Below, one piece after another: positions 27,175 to 36,900 of a DNA stretch of 64,000 bases. Numbering within the stretch: position 1 is the first letter of the stretch; the number at the start of each line of letters is the position of its first letter. The stretch spans positions 7,428,001 through 7,492,000 of the forward strand of contig NZ_JAFBCK010000001.1 of the NCBI RefSeq assembly GCF_016907695.1, written 5' to 3'. Source of the stretch: Actinokineospora baliensis. GTDB lineage: Bacteria > Actinomycetota > Actinomycetes > Mycobacteriales > Pseudonocardiaceae. The notes under the pieces were generated by a model that saw nothing but the letters and a program-made list of their open reading frames with translations, was not told the origin of the DNA and made no database searches. A program made the position numbers and the translations under genes.

Positions 27175-27249
27175 CAGTGTTAGGGCAGGTGAAACCGTTG
27201 CCCGGCAAGGAAAGCGGGCCGCAACTGTCCCGTGTGACACTGCCCACTG
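27175..27249 (+). ncRNA. Possible structured RNA element (cobalamin-riboswitch-like core)
   Basis: GGGCAG (27183-27188) pairs with CTGCCC (27240-27245) and CAGT with ACTG outside it. Inside, GTTGCCCG can pair with CGGG and GCAAC. On the plus strand AGGGCAGGTGAAA and CCGCAACTGT recall the core of cobalamin riboswitches, but the 3' GCCAGGAGACC-like part is not found and no plus-strand gene follows. It could be a degenerate riboswitch, another RNA, or chance. The rest of 26980-27348 holds the sdh promoter region and nothing else recognised. Confidence 0.25.
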
Positions 27250-27348
27250 TGGCCGACCCTCAAGGTCATCGCCCGGCGGCGTCCCGGCGCCCGAAAATCT
27301 CCGCCCGCGGGGAGTGGATCATCACCCGGCGTGACGGCGCGGTTGCTT

Positions 27349-28509
27349 CTAGTCGTGCGCGGTGTCGGCGTCGAGGGCGGCGCGGACGACCCGGTAGGCC
27401 ATCCCCTCGCCGTAGCCGCGGCGGGCGAGCATCGCGACGAGGCGGCGGACCTTGGTCTGCTCGTCGAGGCCGCGCATGCCGCCCAGCTTCTTGTCGACCA
27501 GCTCCGCGGCGCGCTCCTGCTCGGCGTCGGTGTCCACCGCCGCGACCGCCTCGGCCACGATCTCGTCGTCGACCCCCTTGCGGCGCAGCTCCGTCGCCAG
27601 CGCCCGCCGCCCCAGCCCGCGGTGGGTGTGCCGCGACCGCACCCAACTCTCGGCGAACGCGGCGTCGTTGATCAGCCCGGCCCGGTCGAACTTCCCGAGC
27701 ACCACCTCGGCGACGTCATCGGGGATCTCCTTGCGCCGCAGCGCTTGCGCGAGCTCAACCCTGGTCCGGTCGCGGGCGGCCAGCAGCCGGTAGCAGATGT
27801 CCCGAGCCTTGGCGGCCACCTCATCCGGCGTGAGCTCCCGCTCCCGGCGACCCCGCCGACCAGCCCCCGCCTCCCCGTCCCCGGTGTCAGGCTCCGGCTC
27901 AGGACGGGGCACGGCCGACAACTCGGCCAGCTTCCGCCGCACCCGCTCCACTTCCCCGCCGGACTCCCGACGAGCGGCACCGGTGGGACCCTGGGTTTCT
28001 GGCGGCGCCTCAACGAGCTCCCTGGCGCCAGACGCGCCGGATCGGCCCCGCTCGGGGCGGGGTGCGGCTGGCAACTCGGCCAACTTCTGACGCACCCGCC
28101 CCACTTCCCCGCCAGACTCCCGAAGGGCGGCACCGGTGGGGTCCTGGGTTTCCGGCGGCGCCTCAACAGACTCCCCAGCGCCAGCTCGCCCCCGCTCGGG
28201 GCGAGCGGCTGGTTTCTGCCGCGCTCGCCCCACTTTTCCGGTGGAACCGCTGGGGTCCTGGTCCTCCGGCGACACCTCGGCGGGGGGATTCCTCTTGCGC
28301 CGCACGGGCTCGGACCCGGTGTCCTCAGTGGACCTCCGGGCCTTCGGGCGCGCAGCAGGCTGCTCCGCCCACCACTGCCCGTCCGCGACGGGCTCGGGTG
28401 GCTCGGTCGTGTCCGACCACCAGGTCCCCGGGGCGGTCTCGGCCGCCGCCCCGGGGTCGGGGTCGTGCCACCACCCGGTCCCCTCGGTCCGGGGGGTGTG
28501 CTCCGGCAT
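27349..28509 (-). CDS. recX: RecA regulator RecX with long repetitive N-terminal extension
   Basis: RecX limits RecA filament growth. Here only residues about 227-386 resemble RecX (ELTPDEVAAKARDICYRLLA, EIPDDVAEVVLGKFDRAGLINDAAFA, GRRALATELRRKGV), the normal length for the whole protein. The first 226 residues are an extension with three W-W motifs (TGWWHDP, GTWWSDT, GQWWAEQ) followed by three units of about 50 residues sharing EAPPETQxPTGAA, RESGGEV and RQKLAEL. The ATG overlaps the recA stop by one base (TGATG), so expression is coupled to recA. Confidence 0.92.
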   Translation of the reverse strand: MPEHTPRTEGTGWWHDPDPGAAAETAPGTWWSDTTEPPEPVADGQWWAEQPAARPKARRSTEDTGSEPVRRKRNPPAEVSPEDQDPSGSTGKVGRARQKPAARPERGRAGAGESVEAPPETQDPTGAALRESGGEVGRVRQKLAELPAAPRPERGRSGASGARELVEAPPETQGPTGAARRESGGEVERVRRKLAELSAVPRPEPEPDTGDGEAGAGRRGRRERELTPDEVAAKARDICYRLLAARDRTRVELAQALRRKEIPDDVAEVVLGKFDRAGLINDAAFAESWVRSRHTHRGLGRRALATELRRKGVDDEIVAEAVAAVDTDAEQERAAELVDKKLGGMRGLDEQTKVRRLVAMLARRGYGEGMAYRVVRAALDADTAHD

Positions 28510-29549
28510 CAGAACTCGACGGGGGCCGGGGCGGTCTCGTCGGCGTCGAGCTTGGCACCGATGCCGAGCTTCTCCTTGATCCGCTTCTCGATCTCGTCGG
28601 CCACGTCCGGGTTGTCCAGCAGGAACTTGCGGGCGTTCTCCTTGCCCTGGCCCAGCTGGTCGCCCTCGTAGGTGTACCAGGCGCCGGACTTGCGCAGGAT
28701 GGCCTGGTCGACGCCCATGTCGATGAGCGAGCCCTCGCGGCTGACGCCCTTGCCGTAGAGGATGTCGAACTCGGCCTGCTTGAACGGCGGGGCGACCTTG
28801 TTCTTGACGACCTTGACCCTGGTGCGGTTGCCGACCGGCTCGCCGCCGTCCTTGAGGGTCTCGATCCGCCGGACGTCGAGGCGGACCGAGGCGTAGAACT
28901 TCAGCGCCTTGCCGCCGGTCGTGGTCTCCGGGGACCCGAACATCACGCCGATCTTCTCGCGCAGCTGGTTGATGAAGATCGCGGTGGTGCCGGAGTTGTT
29001 CATCGCGCCGGTCATCTTGCGCAGCGCCTGGCTCATCAGCCTGGCCTGCAGGCCGACGTGGTTGTCGCCCATCTCGCCCTCGATCTCGGCGCGCGGCACC
29101 AGGGCGGCGACCGAGTCGATGACGATGATGTCGAGCGCACCGGAGCGGATCAGCATGTCCGCGATCTCCAGCGCCTGCTCACCGGTGTCTGGCTGCGACA
29201 CCAGCAGCGCGTCGGTGTCGACGCCGAGCGCCTTGGCGTACTCGGGGTCGAGCGCGTGCTCGGCGTCGATGAACGCCGCGATGCCGCCCGCGCGCTGGGC
29301 GTTGGCCACCGCGTGCAGTGCGACGGTGGTCTTACCGGACGATTCCGGGCCGTAGATCTCCACGACCCTGCCGCGCGGCAGGCCACCGATGCCGAGGGCG
29401 ACGTCGAGGGCGATGGCGCCGGTCGGGATGACGGCGATCGGGGCGCGGCCCTCCTCGCCGAGGCGCATCACCGATCCCTTGCCGAAGTTCTTGTCGATCT
29501 GGGCCAGGGCGAGCTCAAGCGCCTTGTCCCGGTCGGGTGCTGCTGGCAT
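28509..29549 (-). CDS. recA: Recombinase RecA
   Basis: 346 residues; DNA strand exchange and LexA co-protease. Motifs: Walker A GPESSGKT (67-74), [16 protein letters not shown], the L2 region [20 protein letters not shown], and an acidic C-terminus. The ATG at 29549 begins the canonical N-terminus. No intein is present, unlike M. tuberculosis RecA. A LexA box lies 120 bp upstream. Downstream recX is coupled. Confidence 0.98.
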   Translation of the reverse strand: MPAAPDRDKALELALAQIDKNFGKGSVMRLGEEGRAPIAVIPTGAIALDVALGIGGLPRGRVVEIYGPESSGKTTVALHAVANAQRAGGIAAFIDAEHALDPEYAKALGVDTDALLVSQPDTGEQALEIADMLIRSGALDIIVIDSVAALVPRAEIEGEMGDNHVGLQARLMSQALRKMTGAMNNSGTTAIFINQLREKIGVMFGSPETTTGGKALKFYASVRLDVRRIETLKDGGEPVGNRTRVKVVKNKVAPPFKQAEFDILYGKGVSREGSLIDMGVDQAILRKSGAWYTYEGDQLGQGKENARKFLLDNPDVADEIEKRIKEKLGIGAKLDADETAPAPVEF

Positions 29550-29669
29550 CTTCGATCCACCTCGGGTCTGTTTCGTGCTCACGCCGAGCACGCTACGGGC
29601 AGGGACCGACGATTGTCGGCGGGCACCGCCGGTCTGTGGACAAACGGGGCCGTTGTGGATGGGAGAGTA

Positions 29670-29685
29670 GCGAACACCTGTTCGA
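29670..29685 (-). promoter_or_regulatory. LexA box upstream of recA
   Basis: GCGAACACCTGTTCGA matches TCGAAC-N4-GTTCGA at 11 of 12 fixed positions, 120 bp upstream of the recA start. It places recA-recX in the same SOS regulon as lexA. Confidence 0.8.
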
Positions 29686-29718
29686 CCCCGCGGACCGACA
29701 CGCCGGAGCCCCGGCCGC

Positions 29719-29913
29719 TCAGCGCCGTTCGGGTGGTACCTCGAAGACCTCGCAGACGACCCGCCAGATCTCCTTCGCCGGGATCCCGGCGTCAAGCGCC
29801 TGCTCGACGGTGCGGCCGCCGAGGGCGCCGAAAACGTGGTCGTGGGCGATGGTCTCGGCCAGCGGGGCGCCGAACTCGTCGGCGAGCAGGGCACGGAAAG
29901 CGGTGATGCGCAT
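29719..29913 (-). CDS. DUF3046 protein
   Basis: 64 residues ([15 protein letters not shown], then [31 protein letters not shown]). Matches the DUF3046 family, encoded just upstream of recA in mycobacteria (Rv2738c). Function unknown; the sequence suggests a small helical protein. The ATG at 29913 begins the family. A recA LexA box sits in the gap after this gene. Confidence 0.88.
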   Translation of the reverse strand: MRITAFRALLADEFGAPLAETIAHDHVFGALGGRTVEQALDAGIPAKEIWRVVCEVFEVPPERR

Positions 29914-29949
29914 CGCCACGCAGTCTAGGCGCAGGGCACAATCGGGGGT

Positions 29950-30066
29950 GTGGCCATCGAACCGCCGTCCGCGCTGGAGAGCACGCTGATCGACATCGCC
30001 GTCATCGGCGGGCTGGTCGCGGCGATCGTCTTCGGGATACTGGCGCTGCGCAACCGGCGGCGCTAG
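29950..30066 (+). CDS. Putative 38-residue membrane micro-protein
   Basis: A GTG at 29950 opens a 38-codon frame: a short acidic start, one hydrophobic segment (IAVIGGLVAAIVFGILAL) and a basic end (RNRRR), the layout of a single-pass small membrane protein with its C-terminus inside. It is divergent from the DUF3046 gene with 36 bp between starts and ends 15 bp before the convergent Hsp70 gene. Its ribosome site is weak. A chance frame cannot be excluded. Confidence 0.45.
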   Translation: MAIEPPSALESTLIDIAVIGGLVAAIVFGILALRNRRR

Positions 30067-30081
30067 CACTGGGTCGGGCCA

Positions 30082-31785
30082 CTAGGTACCCGGCTGGACC
30101 TCGGCGGTGAAGAAGTCGGCGAGGGTGTCCGGCGTGAGGTCGCGGGCCCCGGTGCGCGAGACCCATCCGACGAGCGGACGATCGGCGACGGTGAAGACGA
30201 GGACCCCGGCACCGTCCTTGACCCCTGCGCGGTAGCTGCCGCCGAGTCCGTTGCCGCGCCAGTCCGCGACGACGTGATCACTGCCGGTCATCGCGTTGAG
30301 CTCGGTGGTGAACAGCTCCTGGACCTCTTCACGCGAACCGAGTTGGGCGTAGTTGACGGTGTAGGACCGCGGCAGGGTGCAGGTGACGTCCGCGGGTGAC
30401 TCCGCCGTCTTGCACTGCCCGTCCGCGACGTCACCGGCGAGTTGGCGCAGGCAGGCGGTGAAGCCCTGGGAGTCCTTGGCGCCCTTGGTCTGGCACGAGT
30501 CCGCGCTCGGCAGGTCGTCGCGCGGCAGCAGGAAGAACACCCCGGCGGCGACGGCGAGCGCGACGACCACGGCGGCGGAGATCAGCAGCGGCAGCCTGGA
30601 CCGCTTCGGCGGCGGTGGCGCCACCGGTCGCTGCGGGACCGGGAAGTTGACCTGGAGCGGTCCCGTGTAGGTCGGCTGGTGCTGGCCCGGGTCGACCGTG
30701 GTGGTGCGCATGCTGATGCCCTCGCGGCTCACCAGGTGCGCGCCGAGGGCAACAGCCGTCTCGGGCTGGTCGAGGCTGGTGGGCACGACCCGGAGCTGCT
30801 CGGCGATCAGCGTCGCCACCAGCGGGATCCGGCTGGCCCCGCCGACGAGGTAGATGCCCACCAGCCGGTCAGGGGTGAGGCCGGTGGCCCGGGTGGTCGC
30901 GGCGAGGACCTCGACGCTGCGCAGCAGGCTCGGCCGGATCAGGGCTTCCAACTCGACGCGCGTCAGCAGGACGTCGTGGAAGGGCGCCGGCATGGGCACC
31001 TCGGTTTGCGGATGGCGCGATAGAGCTTCCTTGGCTGCCTTAATGTCTTCTTGCAGCGCCCTACGAGCCCGGCGGTCCGTAGTGGACTCTGGCCGCAGTA
31101 GGCGCTGCCACCCCACGGGATCGCGGTGGGAAACTTGGCGACCAACGTGCTCTAGTAAGAACTGGTCCACATCAACGCCGCCGAGATCCGCCAAGCCGTT
31201 CTCGGCCAAGACCGCGAACCCTTGCTGCGTCGCGGCGACGACGGCGACATCGAAGGTCCCTGCGCCTAGGTCGTAGACAGCCAGCGCCTGCCCTGGCGGT
31301 AGCGGGTGCCCTAGCGAAGTGAAGTGCGCTGCGGCGGCGACCGGTTCGGGGACCATGACCAGGTTCGTGCCCATGCCCGCTTGCCTGGCCGCCGACAAGA
31401 GGACGTTGCGCCGCACGGGGCCCCACTGCGCGGGGTGGGTCAACCGGACCTCATCCGGCCGGGCACCACCCAACTGCCTAGAGACCTCGTCGATCACATG
31501 CCGCAAGACCGCCGCGAGCGCATCCACCACCGGGACGACGACATCGCCTAAGAGCAAGGTCCCCTCGTCCACCCGCCGCTTCGGATTCGGCTCGAACCGC
31601 GCCGGATCCAGCCGCGCCCGCCGCTCAGCGTCCCGTCCGACAACCAGCCCACCGTCCTCGCTGGCATAGACCGCCGACGGCATGGTCGCCGCTCCGTCGA
31701 CCTCGATCACCCGCGGTGGACGGCCGTGCGCGGACAGCACCGCCACGGTGTTGGAGGTGCCGAGGTCGACGGACAGGACGCGCAT
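30082..31785 (-). CDS. Membrane-anchored Hsp70-like protein, paralogue 1
   Basis: 567 residues. About 1-360 is an actin-like ATPase of the Hsp70 type (phosphate loops DLGTSNT at 7-13 and YDLGAGTFD, adenosine motif LVGGASRIP). There is no substrate-binding domain; instead a Pro-rich linker, one membrane helix (about 398-420) and an extracellular domain of 147 residues with four cysteines. It lies 6 bp downstream of its paralogue. Codon use in about 31,000-31,760 is unlike the neighbours: CTA and at least two TTA codons (31156-31158 and 31549-31551). Probably couples cytoplasmic ATP state to an outside domain; role unknown. Confidence 0.85.
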   Translation of the reverse strand: MRVLSVDLGTSNTVAVLSAHGRPPRVIEVDGAATMPSAVYASEDGGLVVGRDAERRARLDPARFEPNPKRRVDEGTLLLGDVVVPVVDALAAVLRHVIDEVSRQLGGARPDEVRLTHPAQWGPVRRNVLLSAARQAGMGTNLVMVPEPVAAAAHFTSLGHPLPPGQALAVYDLGAGTFDVAVVAATQQGFAVLAENGLADLGGVDVDQFLLEHVGRQVSHRDPVGWQRLLRPESTTDRRARRALQEDIKAAKEALSRHPQTEVPMPAPFHDVLLTRVELEALIRPSLLRSVEVLAATTRATGLTPDRLVGIYLVGGASRIPLVATLIAEQLRVVPTSLDQPETAVALGAHLVSREGISMRTTTVDPGQHQPTYTGPLQVNFPVPQRPVAPPPPKRSRLPLLISAAVVVALAVAAGVFFLLPRDDLPSADSCQTKGAKDSQGFTACLRQLAGDVADGQCKTAESPADVTCTLPRSYTVNYAQLGSREEVQELFTTELNAMTGSDHVVADWRGNGLGGSYRAGVKDGAGVLVFTVADRPLVGWVSRTGARDLTPDTLADFFTAEVQPGT

Positions 31786-31791
31786 GGAGGA

Positions 31792-33702
31792 TCAGGTACC
31801 GGTACCGGGCTTGACGTGCTCGTTGAAGAACGAGAGCACGTCATCGGAACCGGGCAGGGCCATCACGGTGCCCATGACCGGGGTGTCCGCGACGGAGAAC
31901 ATGAGCAGGCTCGCGCCGCCGGTGATCTCCGCGTACTGGTACTTGCCGCTCTTGCCGCCACCGTCCCAGTCGCCGGACTGCGACTGCTCTCCGAGCGCGG
32001 AGAAGGCGGCGTCGATGTTGGTGTCGACCAGCCCCTCGGACGGGAACTGGTAGTAGAGGACGTAGTACCCGTTGCCCGGCTTGCAGGTCACCGCGACCGC
32101 GCCCGCGCTGTCCAGGTCACCCGCGCCCGGGATGTTCGTACCGGTGTCGCAGTTGTGGTCGGCGACCGGGCCGGCGATCTCTCGGATGCAGGGGGTGAAC
32201 CCCTGCTCGTCGGTGGTCGTGTCACCGCAGTCCGCGGTCACCGTGGAGCCGCCGGAGGTGGCGATGATGACGCTGACGATGCCGATCACCAGGACGGCGA
32301 CGACCGCGGCGGCGACGTACCAGGTCTTGTTCGAGTTCCGCTGCGGCTGTGGGGGCAGCGGTAACGGCTGGTGCTGGACCGGCGTCGGGATCGACGGGGG
32401 GCTCTGCACCGGGATGGGGTTCGACGGCGGCGCCTGGACCGGGATCGGCCGTGACGGCGGGCCTTGGACGCGCTGGGGACCCGACTGCGGGAACTGCTGG
32501 GCCGGGGTGGCGCCGGTCTGCGGGGCCTGCGGCGCTTGCGCGTTGAAGCCGCTGGTGCGCGGCGGGACGGTCGCGCGGGAGCGGCGGACGGCGTCGATGG
32601 TGCTGGACATGTCGCCGGTGCGCATCGTGATGCCCTCTTGCGGCACGTGGTGCGCGCCGAGGGCCACGGCCGTCTCGGGCTGGTCGAGGCTGGTGGGCAC
32701 GACCCGCAGCTGCTCGGCGATCAGGGTCGCCACCAGCGGGATGCGGCTCGACCCGCCGACCAGGTAGATGCCGACGAGCCGGTCGGGGGTCATGCCGGTG
32801 GAGCGGATCGTGGCGGCGAGCAGTTCGACGCTGCGGAGCATGCCGGGGCGGATCAGGGCCTCGAGCTCGACGCGGGTGACGAGGACGTCGTCGAACGGCT
32901 CCGGCAGCGGGACCTCGGTCTGCGGGTGCCGCGACAGGGCCTCCTTGGACGCCTTCACGTCCTCGCGCAGCGCGCGCTGGGCCCGCCGGTCGCCGGTGGA
33001 CTCGGGGCGCAGCAGCCGCTGCCAACCCGCCGGGTCGCGGTGCGAGACCTGGCGGCCCACGTGTTCCAGAAGGGCCTGGTCGACGTCGAGACCGCCGAGG
33101 TCGGGCAGGCCCGCCTCGGCCAGAACCACGAAACCGTTTTGCGTTGCGCCAACGATGGCCACGTCGAAGGTGCCCGCGCCGAGGTCGTAGACGGCGAGCG
33201 CTTGCCCGGAAGCCAGGGTCTGGCCGGGGAAGGAGGCGAAGTGCGCGGCGGCGGCCACGGGTTCGGGGACCAGGACCAGGTTCGACCCCATGCCCGCCTG
33301 GCGGGCGGCCGACAGCAGCACGTTGCGCCGCACCGGACCCCACTGCGCGGGGTGGGTCAGCCGGACCTCGTCGGGCTTCTTGTTGCCGAGCTGGCGGGAG
33401 GTCTCGTCGGCGACCCGGCGCAGGACACCGGCCAGCGCGTCGGTGACCGGGACGACGGTGTCGCCGAGCAGGAGGGTGCCCTCGTCGACGCGGCGCTTGG
33501 GGTTGGGCTCGAACCGGGAGGGGTCGAGCCGGGCGCGCCGCTCGGCGTCGCGGCCGACGACCAGCCCGCCGTCCTCGCCCGCGAACACCGCCGAGGGCAT
33601 CATCGAGGCGCCGTCGACGTCGACCACCCGTGGCGGGCGGCCGTGCGCGGACAGCACGGCGACGGTGTTCGACGTGCCGAGATCGACCGACAGGACGTTC
33701 AC
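31792..33702 (-). CDS. Membrane-anchored Hsp70-like protein, paralogue 2
   Basis: 636 residues with the same design as the downstream paralogue: ATPase core (DLGTSNT, YDLGAGTFD, LVGGSSRIP), then a longer Pro/Gln-rich linker with repeats of the type PxxPIPVQxPP (about 385-455), one membrane helix (about 461-483) and an extracellular domain of 153 residues. The four cysteines of that domain align with paralogue 1 (DCGD, GFTPCIR, HNC, VTCKPG), suggesting two disulfides. First gene of the pair; divergent from lhr across a 274-bp gap in which no further site was recognised. Confidence 0.85.
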   Translation of the reverse strand: MNVLSVDLGTSNTVAVLSAHGRPPRVVDVDGASMMPSAVFAGEDGGLVVGRDAERRARLDPSRFEPNPKRRVDEGTLLLGDTVVPVTDALAGVLRRVADETSRQLGNKKPDEVRLTHPAQWGPVRRNVLLSAARQAGMGSNLVLVPEPVAAAAHFASFPGQTLASGQALAVYDLGAGTFDVAIVGATQNGFVVLAEAGLPDLGGLDVDQALLEHVGRQVSHRDPAGWQRLLRPESTGDRRAQRALREDVKASKEALSRHPQTEVPLPEPFDDVLVTRVELEALIRPGMLRSVELLAATIRSTGMTPDRLVGIYLVGGSSRIPLVATLIAEQLRVVPTSLDQPETAVALGAHHVPQEGITMRTGDMSSTIDAVRRSRATVPPRTSGFNAQAPQAPQTGATPAQQFPQSGPQRVQGPPSRPIPVQAPPSNPIPVQSPPSIPTPVQHQPLPLPPQPQRNSNKTWYVAAAVVAVLVIGIVSVIIATSGGSTVTADCGDTTTDEQGFTPCIREIAGPVADHNCDTGTNIPGAGDLDSAGAVAVTCKPGNGYYVLYYQFPSEGLVDTNIDAAFSALGEQSQSGDWDGGGKSGKYQYAEITGGASLLMFSVADTPVMGTVMALPGSDDVLSFFNEHVKPGTGT

Positions 33703-33976
33703 TGCTCTCCCCTCAACGCAACCCCGATCGTGCTTCCCCCCAGGTTGTCGTCGCAGATGCTCCCATGCGTGACACGCCGTGCGGGCCCGGTCTCCCAGAT
33801 CTCCGCGTGCGCGAGGTCACGCGGGGTGGGGCCTTACCGTACCCAGGTCCGGGCCCGGCTCCCACGGCCAACACGGCGAGGTCCCGGGTGGACACTCACA
33901 GTCCACAACCACCCGAACCATCCACAGCCCGGATCGGGTCGTGGCGCTGTCGGTCCGCTGGGGTAACCATGGGACT

Positions 33977-36900
33977 GTGACCACCGAAGCGCTCGACCTG
34001 TTCACCGCCCCGACCCGGCACTGGTTCGGCGGTGCGTTCGCCGCGCCCACCGACGCCCAGGCCGGGGCGTGGCGGGCGGCCGCGGCGGGCGAGCACGCGC
34101 TCGTGGTCGCGCCGACCGGGTCGGGCAAGACGCTGGCCGCGTTCCTGTGGGCGCTCGACCGGCTCGCGCACGAGGGGGTGCCGAGCGACCCCAAGAAGCG
34201 GTGCCGGGTGCTGTACGTGTCCCCGCTCAAGGCGCTGGCGGTGGACGTCCAGCGCAACCTGCGGGCCCCGCTGGCCGGGATCAGGCAGGCAGCGCACCGG
34301 CTCGACCTGCCGGAACCGGACATCACCGTCGGCACCCGCACCGGCGACACCCCGGCCGACGAGCGCCGCTCGTTCGCCAGGACGCCGCCGGACGTGCTGG
34401 TCACCACGCCCGAGTCGCTGTTCCTGCTGCTGACCTCGGCGGCACGGGAGTCGCTGCGCGGGGTGGGCACGGTGATCGTCGACGAGGTGCACGCGGTGGC
34501 CGGGACCAAGCGCGGCTCGCACCTGGCGGTGTCGCTGGAGCGGCTGGACGCGCTGCTGGAGCGGCCCGCGCAGCGCATCGGGCTGTCGGCGACGGTGCGG
34601 CCGGTGGAGGAGATCAGCGGGTACCTCGGCGGCGGCCGCCCGGTCACCCTGGTCCGGCCGAAGATCGCGAAAACGGTTCAGGTCAGCGTCGAGGTGCCGG
34701 TGTCGGACATGGCCGCCCTCGGCGAGGGCCCCGCGGCGCCGGTCGACCCGGACGCGCCGGAGGCCCCGCAGCGGCCGTCGATCTGGCCGGTGGTGGAGCA
34801 GCGGGTGCTGGAGTTGGTGCGCCAGCACCGGTCGACCATCGTGTTCGCCAACTCGCGGCGGCTGGCCGAGCGGATGACCGCGCGGCTCAACGAGTTGGCG
34901 ACCGAGGAGTCCGAGGCGATCGCCCGGTTCCCGGCGGAGGCGATCGGGCAGTCCGGGTTGACCACGATGACCGAGCCGGTGGTGGCCAGGGCGCACCACG
35001 GGTCGATGTCGCGCGAGCAGCGGACGCTGGTGGAGGAGGACCTGAAGTCCGGGCGGCTGCCGTGCGTGGTGGCCACCTCCTCGCTGGAACTGGGCATCGA
35101 CATGGGCGCGGTCGACCTGGTGGTGCAGATCGAGGCGCCGCCGACGGTCGCGGCCGGGATGCAGCGGGTGGGGCGCGCGGGCCACCAGGTGGGGGCGGTC
35201 TCGCGCGGGGTGATGTTCCCGAAGTTCCGCGGCGACCTGGTGTCCTGCGCGGTGGTCGCCGAGCGGATGGCGGGCGGCGCGATCGAGGCGGTCCGCTACC
35301 CGCGCAACCCGCTGGACGTGCTGGCGCAGCAGGTCGTGGCGATGGTGGCGCTGGAGCCGTGGACGGTGACCGATCTGGCGGCCCTGGTGCGGCGGGCGGC
35401 GCCGTACGCGTCGCTGCCGGATTCGGCGCTGTACTCGGTGCTGGACATGTTGGCGGGCCGGTACCCGAGCGAGGAGTTCGGCGAACTGCGGCCGCGGATC
35501 ACCTGGGACCGGGTCAGCGGTGAGCTGCGCGGGCGGCCGGGGTCGCAGCGGTTGGCGGTCACCTCGGGCGGCACGATCCCGGACCGGGGCCTGTTCACCG
35601 TGATGACCCCGCCGGACGAGCGCGGCGCCGGGTCGCGGGTCGGTGAGCTGGACGAGGAGATGGTCTACGAGTCCCGGGTCGGCGACACGTTCCTGCTGGG
35701 CACCTCGGCCTGGCGGGTGCAGGACATCACCCATGACCGGGTGATCGTCACGCCAGCGCCGGGCGAGCCCGCGCGGATGCCGTTCTGGAAGGGCGACGCG
35801 CCGGGGCGGCCGCTGGAGCTGGGGCGGGCACTGGGCGCGTTCGTCCGCGAACTGTCCGCTGTGGACGAACCGGCGGCGCGGGAGCGGGCCGCGGTGGCCG
35901 GGCTGGACGAGTGGGCGACCGACAACCTGCTGGCGTACCTGGGTGAGCAGCGCGAGGCGACCAGGCACATCCCCGACGACCGGACCGTGCTGGTGGAGCG
36001 GTTCCGCGACGAGCTGGGCGACTGGCGGCTGGTGGTGCACTCGCCTTTCGGAGCGCAGGTGAACGCCCCGTGGGCGTTGGCGATCGGAGCGCGGCTGCGC
36101 GAGCGGCGCGGGGTGGACGCGCAGATCGCGCACTCCGACGACGGGATCGTGGTGCGGCTGCCGGACGCGGTCGACGACAGCGGGCAGGAAGTGGTGGCGG
36201 GCGTCGAGGACGTGCTGCTCGACCCAGAGGAGGTCGAGCAGGTGGTGGTGGCCGAGGTGGGCGGGTCCGCGCTGTTCGCGTCCCGGTTCCGCGAGTGCGC
36301 GGCGCGGTCGTTGCTGCTGCCCCGGCGCGATCCCCGACGGCGGACCCCGCTGTGGCAGCAGCGGCAGCGGTCGGCGCAACTGCTGTCGGTCGCGGCGAAG
36401 TACGAGCAGTTCCCGGTGGTGCTGGAGGCCATGCGGGAGTGCCTGCAGGACGTCTACGACGTGGCCGGTCTGCGCGAGCTGATGTCGGACGTGCGGGCTC
36501 GGCGGGTGCGGGTGGTCGAGGTGGAGACCCCGTCGGCGTCGCCGTTCGCGCGCAGCCTGCTGTTCGGGTACGTGGGCATGTTCCTCTACGGGGTCGACGT
36601 TCCGCTGGCGGAGCGGCGGGCTGCGGCGCTGTCGCTCGACAGCGCGCTGCTGGCGGAGCTGCTGGGGTCGGAGGCGATCCGGGAGCTGCTCGACCCCGAG
36701 GTGCTGGCCGAGGTGGAGCGGTCGCTGCAGCGGCTCGACCCGAAGCGGCACGCCAGGCACGCCGAGGACGCGGCGGACCTGCTGCGGTTCTTGGGAGACC
36801 TGTCCGAGGCGGAGGCGGCCGAGCGCGGCGTGCTGCCCGAGTGGCTGACGGAGTTGGTCGCCGCGCGGCGGGTACTGCGGGTGCGGATCGCGGGCGAAGA

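Noticed and set aside
28509..29549. Intein in RecA, as in M. tuberculosis
   Set aside because: The RecA sequence is continuous at 346 residues with no insertion near the Walker A or L2 regions.
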